From Gemmatimonadota bacterium (lineage in GTDB: Bacteria; Gemmatimonadota; Gemmatimonadetes; Gemmatimonadales; GWC2-71-9): DNA of 10,362 bases. The DNA lies in the NCBI GenBank assembly GCA_024640185.1, contig JAHEFN010000057.1, forward strand, positions 1 to 10,362. Direction: 5' to 3'. The translations under genes and the position numbers were made by a program. Under the pieces are notes generated by a model. The model ran no database searches. It was not told where the DNA came from and was given only the letters and a program-made list of their open reading frames with translations. Shown one piece after another: positions 1 to 7,527 of the stretch. Numbering within the stretch: position 1 is the first letter of the stretch; each line of letters starts with the position of its first letter.

Positions 1-1530
1 GAACACGAGGGACGGTTGTTGAACGCCACCGCGTACCATGTCCTGCTCAAGCGGGGTGATCAGGGAACGGTCCCCGCCCTGCGGCGCTCGCTCACCGAGG
101 TCATCGCCGACGAGTTCCAGCTCTACAGCCGACCCCTGCCGACGGGAGAAACCGCGGTGCTGGTGGTGGTTTCGGCCCAGGCGGCCGCGCGGGTCGAGCA
201 ACTGCTCGCCGAGGCGCGGGTGCAGGAGATGCCGGTCCCCGAGGCGTTTGGTGGGCAATCCCTTGCCGAGGCGATTCCCCGGATGTTGGCCCGGCAACGG
301 GAGATCCCGGGTGAGCTCGAGGCCCTCGAGGTGCGCCGGGCCGCCCTTGCGCGTGAACACGGCGCCGAGTTGGCTCGGGCCCGCAGTGGTCTGCACGACC
401 GCCTGCAGGCCCTCGAGGCGTTGCCGCTCTCAGGCGTCACTTCCCGGGCCTTCGTCATCGAGGGTTGGGTGCCCACCCGGGCATGGGCCGACCTCGAGGC
501 AGGACTCCGCAACCGCGGTGACGGCGAGATCGTCGTCGCCGAGGTGGCCCGCGAAGACTGGAACTCCGAGACCGCCCCGGTGGTGCTCTCCAATCCCCGC
601 CTGCTGCGACCGTTCGAGGCACTGATCCGCCTGATGCCGTTGCCGACCTACGGCTCGATCGACCCGACACCCTTCGTGGCGGTCTTCTTCCCGGCCTTCT
701 TCGGGTTGATGGTCGGCGACATCGGGTACGGGGTGATCCTCGCGGCGCTTGGCCTGGTGCTCCACCGCCGTTCACGACCCGGCACCATCTGGCGGGACAT
801 CGCCGAGATCATCGGTCCGTGCGCCGCAGCCGCCATCGTCGCCGGCCTCCTCTTCGGTGAGTTCTTCGGTGACCTCGGTGTCCGGTGGTTCGGGCTCGAG
901 CCGCTGCTCTTCAGTCGCGAGGAGGCGATCGTCCCCTTCCTGCTGTTGAGCGTTGCCCTGGGGGTCGTTCAGGTCCTCGTCGGATTGGTGCTCGGGGTGA
1001 TCAGCGCCCGCCGGCACCCTCGCCAGGCGATGGGACGGGGCCTCTCGGCGGTCATGGTGGTGTTGATGCTGCTTGCCCTGCTCGCCGCCGTCGAGGTCCT
1101 GCCGGCAAGCTTCTTCACCCCATCGGTCATCGTGCTCTTGGTCGCCTTCCCGGTGTTGATCCTGGTCGAAGGGTTGGTCGCGATGATCGAGTTGCTCACG
1201 ATCGTCGGGAACATCCTCTCCTACACCCGCATCATGGCACTGGGTATCGCATCAGTGATGCTCGCCGTGATCGCCAACCGCATGGTCGGCGCGATGGGGA
1301 GCGTGATGGTGGGCATCGTCTTCGCGCTGTTGTTCCACCTGGTCAACTTTGCCATCGCGATGTTCTCCCCGACGATCCATGCCCTGCGGCTCCACTATGT
1401 CGAGTTCTTCGGCAAGTTCTACAGCCCCGGCGGCACCCGATACCGACCGTTCGCCCACTGGTCCGGTCCACGTCAGCCGGCCGCCGTCTCATCCTCCACG
1501 ACAAGGCATCCCTCATGGACACCGCACTGA
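1..1530 (+). CDS. atpI: V/A-type ATPase subunit I (membrane stator, a-subunit homologue), 5' partial
   Basis: Subunit I anchors the peripheral stalks and forms the ion half-channels against the c-ring. The frame is open from base 1, so the true start lies upstream. The 509 visible residues are shorter than the usual 600-660, and the N-terminal start motif of the family is missing. TTG codons at 16-21 could serve as starts but would give a truncated protein. Residues to about 205 form the soluble arm domain; about eight hydrophobic segments follow (roughly residues 220-470). The family motif SYTRIMALGIA contains the channel arginine (codon 1228-1230), and HALRLHYVEFF contains the second conserved arginine (codon 1387-1389). 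These match the arginines known to be needed for ion transfer in yeast Vph1 and bacterial NtpI; the match is by eye. After the conserved RYRPF end motif, about 25 poorly conserved-looking residues follow, and the last codons overlap subunit K by 16 nt. Confidence 0.95.
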   Translation, partial: EHEGRLLNATAYHVLLKRGDQGTVPALRRSLTEVIADEFQLYSRPLPTGETAVLVVVSAQAAARVEQLLAEARVQEMPVPEAFGGQSLAEAIPRMLARQREIPGELEALEVRRAALAREHGAELARARSGLHDRLQALEALPLSGVTSRAFVIEGWVPTRAWADLEAGLRNRGDGEIVVAEVAREDWNSETAPVVLSNPRLLRPFEALIRLMPLPTYGSIDPTPFVAVFFPAFFGLMVGDIGYGVILAALGLVLHRRSRPGTIWRDIAEIIGPCAAAAIVAGLLFGEFFGDLGVRWFGLEPLLFSREEAIVPFLLLSVALGVVQVLVGLVLGVISARRHPRQAMGRGLSAVMVVLMLLALLAAVEVLPASFFTPSVIVLLVAFPVLILVEGLVAMIELLTIVGNILSYTRIMALGIASVMLAVIANRMVGAMGSVMVGIVFALLFHLVNFAIAMFSPTIHALRLHYVEFFGKFYSPGGTRYRPFAHWSGPRQPAAVSSSTTRHPSWTPH

Positions 1531-1730
1531 TCGCCCTGGCGGCGGCCCTGGCCGTCGCCATCCCCGCCCTGGCCACCGCCTGGGCCCAGTCGCGCATCGG
1601 GCCGGCCATCGCAGCCTCCATGGCCGAGAAGCCCGAGCTCTCGACCACCGCGATCCTGATGATTGCCATCCCGGAGACGATGGTGGTCCTGGGGTTCGTG
1701 GTCTCGATGGTGATCCTCGTGCGCAGCTGA
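1515..1730 (+). CDS. atpK: V/A-type ATPase subunit K (c-ring proteolipid), single hairpin
   Basis: This is the rotor ring proteolipid, in many copies per enzyme; each subunit carries the translocated ion. The 71-residue product has two hydrophobic helices (about 4-36 and 45-69) joined by a short polar loop, AEKPELST. The ion-carrying acid is Glu54 in IPETMVVLG. Gln25 lies in helix 1 and Thr55 follows the glutamate, so the site resembles known Na+-binding c subunits (see findings). The size is that of a two-helix proteolipid, as in Thermus subunit L, not the four-helix NtpK of Enterococcus. The start is ATG 1515, with a weak AAGG at 1503-1506. The frame stays open far upstream through atpI, but only from 1515 does the product look like a c subunit. 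It overlaps atpI by 16 nt and ends 13 nt before atpE. Confidence 0.93.
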   Translation: MDTALIALAAALAVAIPALATAWAQSRIGPAIAASMAEKPELSTTAILMIAIPETMVVLGFVVSMVILVRS

Positions 1731-1743
1731 CGGCAGGCACACC

Positions 1744-2331
1744 ATGGCGCTCGACGAACTGCTCGCCGCACTCGAACGGGAGGTGCGCGCCGACGCGGAC
1801 CGTCTCCTCGAGGAGGCGCGCGCCGACGCCACGGCGTGGACGGCGGCCTGTGAGGCGCGCAGCGCAGAGCAGCACGAGATCGCCCTTGGGCAGCACCTCC
1901 GCCGTACACACGCCGCACTTGAATCGGTCCTCGCGGAGGCACGACACGCCGCCCGGCAGGAGGTGCTCGAAGGGCGGGACCAGCTGCTTGAGCGGATCTT
2001 CACCGCGGCCCACGACGCCTGCCCCGAGGCGATCACTCGGGCGAGCTACCTCGCCACCCTCCCCGATCGCGTCGCCGCGGCCATCGCCTGTCATCCTCCT
2101 GACGCGGCGCTGGTGCTCTCGGCACCGCCGGCCCTGCTGCAGGAACTCGAACGACAGGTGGCCGGTGACCCGCGCATCACCGTGCGGGAGGATCCGCGCG
2201 CCGGATCGGGGTTCCGGTGCGTCGCTGCTGACGGCCGCGTGGCGGTGGTCGAGACGCTCGAGTCACGCCTCGCGGCACGGCGCACCGATCTGGCGCGCGC
2301 GACACTGCGGCGTTTGGGGGTGACGACATGA
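1744..2331 (+). CDS. atpE: V/A-type ATPase subunit E (peripheral stalk)
   Basis: Subunit E pairs with a small subunit (G in Thermus, NtpF in Enterococcus) to make the stator stalks that hold the A3B3 head against rotation. The 195-residue length is typical. Residues 1 to about 85 are a charged, Ala/Glu/Arg-rich helix expected to form the coiled coil with the partner; the remainder is the globular C-terminal domain. The signature near the end, GSGFRCVAADGRVAVVETL followed by ESRLA, matches the family pattern of a glycine turn, an ADGR hairpin and a TLExRL helix. ATG 1744 has a GGCAGG ribosome-binding site at 1732-1737 with a 6-nt spacer. Its stop overlaps the start of subunit C as ATGA. The partner small subunit is not in the window; by Thermus gene order it would be upstream of atpI. 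Confidence 0.93.
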   Translation: MALDELLAALEREVRADADRLLEEARADATAWTAACEARSAEQHEIALGQHLRRTHAALESVLAEARHAARQEVLEGRDQLLERIFTAAHDACPEAITRASYLATLPDRVAAAIACHPPDAALVLSAPPALLQELERQVAGDPRITVREDPRAGSGFRCVAADGRVAVVETLESRLAARRTDLARATLRRLGVTT

Positions 2332-3356
2332 GGCCCATCTGGGACGACGTGAACGCCCGCATTCGGGGACTCGGCAGCCACCTGCTCTCCCCCGAGCAGC
2401 TCTCCGCCTGCGCCAGCCGACGCGACCTCCCCGCCCTGGCCGAGAGCCTGCGCCGGGTCGGCGTTGTCACCGGCGAGTTGCCACCGGTGGTGCGCGCCGC
2501 GGATCTCGACCTGGCGATTCGGCGCTGGGCCGGCGGCGCCCTGACCATCCTGGCTCGCTGGGTGGGGCCTCGACATGAGGCGTTGCCGTTCGTCCTGGCC
2601 GAGATCGATCGCCGGAGCATTCGCGCCATGCTGCGAGGAGCCGCCCAGCGTGCGCCGGCCGCCGAGCGCCTCACCGGGGTGATGCCGACCCCCGACCTCC
2701 CGCAACGGGCCCTCGAAGAGCTGGCCCGAGCCCCGACGGCCACCGCGGTCATCGCCCGGCTCACGGCCTGGCGCCACCCCTTCGCGCCGGGACTCACCGC
2801 TGGCGTCGGCGTCGCGGAGCCGGAGCTCTTCCTGCTCGAGGCCGCGCTCGCGCGCGAAGTCGCCGCCCAAGCCGAGCGCGCGGCACGCCTCGCCGGCGAC
2901 CGCACTCTGAGGGGATATGTCCTCGACAGCATCGACCTGGCCAATGCCGCCACGGCGGTCGTCCTCGCGACCGACGGGCAAGACGTGGTGCCGAGTGCGG
3001 TGTTCCTCGCCGGTGGCCGACGGCTGGGGTTCGCCGAGTTCGCGGCGGCGATCGGGAGCCACGAGGCCGGTGCGGCTGGGGTGCGGGTCGCTCGGGCGCT
3101 CGAGGGTATTCCCTGTGGTGACCTCTTCCGGCGGATCGGGATGACCCCCGCGGAGTTGGAGGAGGCCGTGCTCCGCTGCCGCCTCCGATCCGTCGCCCGA
3201 CAGGCGCGCATGACGCCACTTGGACCGATCGTGGTCCTGCACTTCGCGCTCCGGTTGCAGACACAGGTCATCGACCTCTGTCGCATCGTGTGGACGACGG
3301 TCCTCCACGCCCCGCGCGAACGCCGCAGTGACCTGCAGACCGCGGGGGCCAGATGA
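2328..3356 (+). CDS. atpC: V/A-type ATPase subunit C (rotor connector, AC39/d family)
   Basis: Subunit C (d in eukaryotes) is a funnel-shaped socket sitting on the c-ring, joining it to the D-F central shaft. The product has 342 residues, close to the usual 320-350. The N-terminus NARIRGLGSHLLSPEQL matches the family start pattern (NAR..... LLs..e...l). The rest is helical, leucine/alanine/arginine-rich, without predicted membrane segments, as expected for this all-helical family. The near-C-terminal segment containing LRCRLRSVARQARM followed by a Pro/hydrophobic stretch fits the last repeat of the fold. The start ATG overlaps the atpE stop by four bases, and GGGGGTG at 2316-2322 provides a good ribosome-binding site. 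The gene is identified partly by sequence and partly by its fixed place between E and F. Confidence 0.9.
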   Translation: MRPIWDDVNARIRGLGSHLLSPEQLSACASRRDLPALAESLRRVGVVTGELPPVVRAADLDLAIRRWAGGALTILARWVGPRHEALPFVLAEIDRRSIRAMLRGAAQRAPAAERLTGVMPTPDLPQRALEELARAPTATAVIARLTAWRHPFAPGLTAGVGVAEPELFLLEAALAREVAAQAERAARLAGDRTLRGYVLDSIDLANAATAVVLATDGQDVVPSAVFLAGGRRLGFAEFAAAIGSHEAGAAGVRVARALEGIPCGDLFRRIGMTPAELEEAVLRCRLRSVARQARMTPLGPIVVLHFALRLQTQVIDLCRIVWTTVLHAPRERRSDLQTAGAR

Positions 3357-3682
3357 GCCACGACGTACGCATTCTCGCCACGCCGCTGGTGGCCTCTGGC
3401 TTTGGCCTGACCGGACTGCCGGTCACCGCGGCGCTCGACCCCACCGACGCGAGCGACATCTGTCGCAGCTGGCTGGACGACCCGGCCGCCGGCATCGTGC
3501 TGCTCGAGGAGACGATGCACGACAACCTCCCCGACGAGATCCGGAAGCGACTCGGACGACGGCCCCTGCCGCTGGTGGTGCCGTTTCCCGGACCCGAGCC
3601 GGAGGCCGCGCCCGAACACGCCGACGCCTACATCGTCGAGCTCTTGCGCCAGGTGATCGGCTACCGAGTGAAGATTCGATGA
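3353..3682 (+). CDS. atpF: V/A-type ATPase subunit F (central rotor)
   Basis: Subunit F binds the side of the D coiled coil in the central shaft and in several species tunes ATPase activity. The 109-residue protein is of normal length. Its N-terminal half shows the Rossmann-like pattern of the family: an opening strand (VRILATP), a glycine-rich GFGLTGLP turn and a hydrophobic IVLLEETM strand. The C-terminal helix YIVELLRQVIGYRVKIR is a near-textbook family ending. The start overlaps the atpC stop (ATGA), with a G-run at 3344-3348 as the likely ribosome-binding site, and its own stop overlaps the start of subunit A. The name atpF here means the V/A-type F subunit, not the F-type b subunit that shares the symbol. 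Confidence 0.93.
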   Translation: MSHDVRILATPLVASGFGLTGLPVTAALDPTDASDICRSWLDDPAAGIVLLEETMHDNLPDEIRKRLGRRPLPLVVPFPGPEPEAAPEHADAYIVELLRQVIGYRVKIR

Positions 3683-5418
3683 GCGACGTCGCCCGGTTGG
3701 TGCGGATCGTGGGAGCGCTCGCCGAAGCCGAGCCGCTTGCCGAAGGGGCTTCCCTGTACGAACTGGTGCGGGTGGGCAACCGCGGCCTGCTCGGTGAGGT
3801 CGTGCGCATCGCCGGGCGCCGAGGCACCATCCAGGTCTACGAGGAGACCAGTGGCCTGTCGTTGGGCGAACCGGTGACGTTGACCCACGAGGCGCTGACC
3901 ATCGAGCTCGGCCCCGGACTCCTCGGCGGCGTCCTCGATGGGGTCGGACGTCCGCTGGTCGACGTGGCGTTGCACCACGGCGACTTCGTGACCCCGGGCA
4001 CCACCAGTCCGACGCTCGACGCGGCACGGCGATGGGCATTCACGCCGACGGTGCCGCCTGGGAGCGTGGTGCAGGGCGGCGATCAACTCGGCACCGTCGA
4101 GGAGCGACCGGGGTTCGTGCACCGCGTGCTGGTGCCACCCGACATCTCCGGCACCGTGGCGAGCATCGACGGGGGCGACTTCACCGTGCACGAGCCCTTT
4201 GGCCGTCTCACCGACGACACGCCACTCTGTCTCGCGCACCGCTGGCCGGTGCGTCGCCCGCGTCCGGTGTCGCAGCGGCTTGCCTCCCATGTCCCGTTCA
4301 TCACCGGACAGCGCGTCTTCGACCTGCTCTTTCCGGTGGCGGAGGGGGGCAGTGTGGCCTTGCCCGGTGGCTTCGGCACCGGCAAGACCGTGATCGAACA
4401 GTCGTTGGCCAAGTACGCCAAGGCCGACGTGGTGATCTATGTCGGCTGTGGCGAGCGCGGCAACGAGATGGCGGAGGTCCTCGAGGAGTTCCCCCACCTG
4501 ACCGACCTGCGAACCGGTCAGTCGGTGATGGACCGCACGGTGTTGCTGGTGAACACCTCCAACATGCCGGTGGCCGCCCGCGAGGCCTCGGTCTACGTGG
4601 GGATCACCATCGCCGAGTTCTACCGAGACATGGGCTACCGGGTCGCCCTGATGGCCGACTCCCTCTCGCGCTGGGCCGAGGCGTTGCGCGAGATCAGTGC
4701 CCGGCTGCAGGAAATGCCCGGCGAGGAGGGATACCCGACCTATCTCGGCAACCGCCTCGGACAGTTCTACGAGCGTGCCGGCCTGGTGACCACGCTGGGA
4801 CAACCTCCTCGTGAGGGCTCCCTCACGGTCATCGGCGCCATCTCGCCGCCGGGTGGTGACTTCTCGGAACCGGTCACCCAGGCCTCGCTCCGGGTCACCG
4901 GCGCGCTCTGGGCGCTCGACCCGGAACTCGCCCATCAACGACAGTTCCCCGCCGTCGACTGGGAGACCTCCTACTCCCTCCACGCCGAGTCGACGACCGC
5001 CTGGTTCGTGGCGCATGTCGATGCCGACTGGCCCGCCGTGCGCCGGGAGACGCTGGCGTTGTTGCAGCGGGATCGCGACCTCCGGGAGATCGCCGCCTTG
5101 GTCGGTCCGGAGGCGTTGCAGGATGAGGACCGCCTGCTGCTCGAGGCGGCCCGCCTGGTCCGTGACCATGTGCTGGGACAGAGTGCCTACGACCCCAACG
5201 ACGCGCTCTCGACGCTGACCAAGACCTTTCTGCTTGCCTCGCTGGCGCGGGAGGTGCTCACCGCCGGGACACGAGCGCTCGCGGCGGGACGGAGCTTCGA
5301 GCAGCTGGAGCTCACCGGCATCACCCGCCTCATGGCCGAACTCCGGTCGGCGCCCATCGGCGAGCTCGACGCTCGAGCGGCCGCGTTGCGCCAGGCCCTC
5401 GAGGGGGTCGCCGGATGA
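3679..5418 (+). CDS. atpA: V/A-type ATPase catalytic subunit A
   Basis: Subunit A carries the catalytic sites of the A3B3 head. The product has 579 residues, within the usual 575-600. From N to C: a beta-barrel domain (about 1-75), the bulge or non-homologous region specific to A subunits (about 110-190), the nucleotide-binding core, then a helical C-terminal domain. The P-loop reads GGFGTGKT at 230-237 with Lys236; many prokaryotic homologues read GPFGSGKT. The catalytic glutamate is Glu259 in GCGERGNEM, and the Walker B aspartate is Asp327 in VALMADSLSRWAEAL. Other family blocks are EMPGEEGYPTYLGNRL, GAISPPGGDFSEPVT and PAVDWETSYS. ATG 3679 overlaps the atpF stop. The frame is open to 3220, but that extension runs over atpC and atpF and lacks homology-like sequence. 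The 4-nt ATGA overlap continues into subunit B. Confidence 0.97.
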   Translation: MSDVARLVRIVGALAEAEPLAEGASLYELVRVGNRGLLGEVVRIAGRRGTIQVYEETSGLSLGEPVTLTHEALTIELGPGLLGGVLDGVGRPLVDVALHHGDFVTPGTTSPTLDAARRWAFTPTVPPGSVVQGGDQLGTVEERPGFVHRVLVPPDISGTVASIDGGDFTVHEPFGRLTDDTPLCLAHRWPVRRPRPVSQRLASHVPFITGQRVFDLLFPVAEGGSVALPGGFGTGKTVIEQSLAKYAKADVVIYVGCGERGNEMAEVLEEFPHLTDLRTGQSVMDRTVLLVNTSNMPVAAREASVYVGITIAEFYRDMGYRVALMADSLSRWAEALREISARLQEMPGEEGYPTYLGNRLGQFYERAGLVTTLGQPPREGSLTVIGAISPPGGDFSEPVTQASLRVTGALWALDPELAHQRQFPAVDWETSYSLHAESTTAWFVAHVDADWPAVRRETLALLQRDRDLREIAALVGPEALQDEDRLLLEAARLVRDHVLGQSAYDPNDALSTLTKTFLLASLAREVLTAGTRALAAGRSFEQLELTGITRLMAELRSAPIGELDARAAALRQALEGVAG

Positions 5419-6809
5419 ACGCCCTGCCACGACACCACCATGGGGCGAGCGGCGTCGCCGGCCCGCTGCTCTACCTGCGTCGGAGCCATGCCGTGGCGCT
5501 CGGCGAGTGGGTCGAGATCCGGATGCCCGATCGGAGCCCGTGGCGCGGCCAGGTCATCGATGCCGGCCGTGAGGTCACCGTCATCCAGGTGCTCGAGGAG
5601 ACCGTCGGCCTGGCGCCGGCCCAAGCGACGATCACCCTCACCGGCGAGGAGGCCAGCACGGTGGTGGGCCGGGAGCTGTTGGGCCGGGCCTTCAACGGCA
5701 TCGGCTCCCCGATCGACGGGCTGCCCGCCCCGGTGGGCGAGGCAACCCGGCCGATCTGGGGGGCCCCACTGAACCCGGTCCGGCGGGCCAGGCCGGCCGA
5801 CTTCATCGAGACCGGCATCTCGGCGATCGACGGGATGAACACCCTGGTCCGCGGCCAGAAACTGCCGGTCTTCTCCGGACCGGGGCTCCCCGGCCTGGAA
5901 CTCGCCGCCCGGATCGTCGAGCAGGCGAGGGCACCGCGCGACGAGGCCTTCGCCGTGGTCTTCGTCGGGATCGGGATCACCGCCCGAGAAACCGACGCCT
6001 TCCTGGAGCGGTTTGACCGGAGCGGGGCGAGGGAACGCTCGGTGCTCTACCTCAACCAGACCCGGGACCCGACCATCGAACGGCTGCTCGCCCCGCGGGT
6101 GGCCCTGACGCAAGCCGAGTATCTCGCCTTCGAGTTGGGGATGCATGTCCTGGTGGTGATCGCGGACCTGACCCACTACTGCGAGGCGTTGCGAGAGATC
6201 GCCACGGCCCGGGAGGAGATCCCCGGTCGGCGGGGCTATCCCGGCTACATGTATTCCGACTTGGCCTCCATCTACGAGCGCGCCGGGGTCCTCACGGGCC
6301 GACTGGGATCGGTCACCCAGATCCCGATTCTCACGATGCCCGACGACGACATCACCCACCCGATCCCCGACCTCACCGGCTACATCACCGAGGGCCAGGT
6401 GGTGCTTTCCCGTGACCTCCATCGGAAGGGGGTCTTCCCCCCTGTCGACGTGCTGCCCTCGCTGTCACGCCTCATGAACGCCGGGATCGGAGAGGGCAAG
6501 ACCCGCCCGGAGCACCGCGCCTGGGCCAACCAGCTCTACGCCAGCTACGCCCGTGGCTGCGAGGCTCGCCTGATGGCGGCGATCGTCGGCGAGGCCGGCC
6601 TTTCGCCGGTCGACCGGCGAGCGCTCGCCTTCTCGGAGCGTTTCGAGACGGCGTTCGTCGGCCAGGGAGAGCGCCGACGGGGGATCGAGGCGACCCTCGA
6701 GTCAGGATGGCAGCTGCTCGAAGAGCTGCCCAGGGAGGACCTCACCCGGCTCTCCGATGCGGCATGGGCCGCCCGGAGCGCTCGGGCCACGGCCGGAGCG
6801 GCCGAATGA
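5415..6809 (+). CDS. atpB: V/A-type ATPase non-catalytic subunit B
   Basis: Subunit B alternates with A in the head and contributes an arginine to each catalytic site. The 464-residue length is standard. GVAGPLLYL at the N-terminus is the usual B-subunit opening, which supports ATG 5415; GAGGGGG at 5401-5407 is a strong ribosome-binding site. As expected for B, the P-loop is degenerate (FSGPGLPGLELA, no GKT) and the GER glutamate motif is absent, so it should not hydrolyse ATP. Family blocks include ETGISAIDGMNTLVRGQKLP, RGYPGYMYSDLASIYERAG, MPDDDITHPIPDLTGYITEG and PSLSRLMNAGIG. Arg352 in that last block is my candidate for the arginine finger, corresponding by eye to NtpB Arg350 of Enterococcus. 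Overlaps on both sides are ATGA. The start and stop are clear. Confidence 0.97.
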   Translation: MNALPRHHHGASGVAGPLLYLRRSHAVALGEWVEIRMPDRSPWRGQVIDAGREVTVIQVLEETVGLAPAQATITLTGEEASTVVGRELLGRAFNGIGSPIDGLPAPVGEATRPIWGAPLNPVRRARPADFIETGISAIDGMNTLVRGQKLPVFSGPGLPGLELAARIVEQARAPRDEAFAVVFVGIGITARETDAFLERFDRSGARERSVLYLNQTRDPTIERLLAPRVALTQAEYLAFELGMHVLVVIADLTHYCEALREIATAREEIPGRRGYPGYMYSDLASIYERAGVLTGRLGSVTQIPILTMPDDDITHPIPDLTGYITEGQVVLSRDLHRKGVFPPVDVLPSLSRLMNAGIGEGKTRPEHRAWANQLYASYARGCEARLMAAIVGEAGLSPVDRRALAFSERFETAFVGQGERRRGIEATLESGWQLLEELPREDLTRLSDAAWAARSARATAGAAE

Positions 6810-7456
6810 GTGCCGTCCGCCTCCCGGCCACCCGGTCGAACCTCCTCCGCACTCGGCGTCGACTCTCCCGGCTCGCCAAGGGCACCGACCTGCTGCGTCG
6901 CAAGCGCGAGGCGCTGGTGACCGAACTCTTTCGGCTGGCCCGCCCGGCGGCCGACGCCCGAACCCAGATCGAGGCCGCGGCCGATGTCGCCTACCCACTC
7001 CTCCTCCCGGCCCTGGCGAGGCACGGTCTCGCTGGGCTGCGCTCGTTCAGCTGGCCGGTGCGTGACTTCCGGGTCGAGATGGCGCCGGGATCGATCTGGG
7101 GTGTGGTGATCTCGCGGATCGTCTCGCGGCCGACCGTCCCCCGAACCCTCGGCGCCCGAGGCACCACGCCATCGGCCACCGGCCTCGCGACCGCCTCGGC
7201 CACGACCGCCTTCGAAGCACTCACCGAGTTGCTGCTCGAGGCCGCCCCTCACGAGATGCTGCTGCGACGGATCGGGGACGCCTTGGCGCAGACATCCCGG
7301 CAGGTCCAGACCATCGAGCGGCGGGTCTCGCCACGACTCGAGCGGGAGGCCGCGAGGGTCGAGCGGATCCTCGACGAACGCGAGCGAGAGGAGCGGCTTC
7401 GACTGAGCAGCCTGCTGCGCCGACGGCGGCGGAGTGCGGCCGGATCCGGCCGCTGA
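6806..7456 (+). CDS. atpD: V/A-type ATPase subunit D (central rotor shaft)
   Basis: Subunit D is the coiled-coil axle that turns inside the A3B3 head, equivalent to F-type gamma. The product has 216 residues, normal for the family. The N-terminal helix opens with the characteristic PATRSNLLRTRRRLSRLAKG and continues LLRRKREALVTELF. The C-terminal helix contains QTSRQVQTIERRVSPRL and the charged EREREERLRLSSL, matching the family pattern of an RRV/ALE block followed by Glu/Arg-rich helix. It ends in a run of arginines (RRRRRS) and a Gly/Ser tail. ATG 6806 overlaps the atpB stop, with GGAG at 6795-6798 as ribosome-binding site; the open frame to 6707 is inside atpB and is not needed. It is the last gene of the ATPase cluster here; a possible terminator follows. 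Confidence 0.93.
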   Translation: MSAVRLPATRSNLLRTRRRLSRLAKGTDLLRRKREALVTELFRLARPAADARTQIEAAADVAYPLLLPALARHGLAGLRSFSWPVRDFRVEMAPGSIWGVVISRIVSRPTVPRTLGARGTTPSATGLATASATTAFEALTELLLEAAPHEMLLRRIGDALAQTSRQVQTIERRVSPRLEREAARVERILDEREREERLRLSSLLRRRRRSAAGSGR

Positions 7457-7463
7457 AATGGCT

Positions 7464-7492
7464 CGGGCCCGACCCTCCCCCGGGAGGGCCCG
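7464..7492 (+). terminator. GC-rich hairpin after atpD, possible terminator
   Basis: CGGGCCC (7464-7470) pairs perfectly with GGGCCCG (7486-7492) across a 15-nt loop. An alternative hairpin uses CCCTCC (7473-7478) and GGAGGG (7483-7488) with a 4-nt loop; the two share bases and cannot form together. It starts 7 nt after the atpD stop and lies upstream of the next promoter, the right place for a terminator. The downstream tract (CACTCCTTGTTGT) has only scattered T residues, so it is not a classical intrinsic terminator. Confidence 0.4.
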
Positions 7493-7498
7493 CACTCC

Positions 7499-7527
7499 TT
7501 GTTGTAACCATCATAAGATGCTATGAT
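7499..7527 (+). promoter_or_regulatory. Predicted promoter for the CGNR gene cluster
   Basis: A -35-like TTGTTG (7499-7504) and a -10-like TATGAT (7522-7527, five of six to TATAAT) are separated by 17 nt. A start site about seven bases beyond the -10 box would fall at or next to the ATG at 7534, giving a leaderless transcript. This fits the lack of any Shine-Dalgarno-like sequence before 7534, whereas nearly all other genes here have one. It assumes a sigma-70-like consensus for this host. Confidence 0.5.

Noticed and set aside
300..520. Recurrent CTCGAG hexamers
   Set aside because: They fall in frame as Leu-Glu codons in many genes here and reflect codon preference, not a spaced repeat element.
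885..1730. 281-residue version of subunit K extending upstream through atpI
   Set aside because: The added part is an out-of-frame reading of atpI and is Arg/Pro-rich; only the last 71 residues look like a proteolipid.
1349..2323. 324-codon + strand open frame over the end of atpI, atpK and atpE
   Set aside because: It is in the wrong frame for all three recognised genes and its translation is Arg/Pro/Ser-rich without motifs.
2177..4039. 620-codon minus-strand open frame across atpC, atpF and the start of atpA
   Set aside because: It is rich in Arg, Ser and Pro and spans several real genes; typical of a GC-rich antisense shadow.
3220..5418. 732-residue version of subunit A with an N-terminal extension
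   Set aside because: The extension is an alternate frame of atpC and atpF. Starting at 3679 gives a normal-length A subunit and an ATGA junction.
3661..5430. 589-codon open frame on the minus strand opposite atpA
   Set aside because: It mirrors the catalytic subunit gene codon for codon in high-GC DNA. Its translation is low in complexity and shows no recognisable motif, whereas the + strand product is a full A subunit.
5865..5895. Degenerate P-loop in subunit B as evidence of a decayed gene
   Set aside because: Loss of GKT is normal for the non-catalytic B subunit; the rest of the protein is intact.
5187..6422. 411-codon minus-strand open frame opposite atpB
   Set aside because: It lies antisense to a clearly recognised gene and its translation has no family motif.
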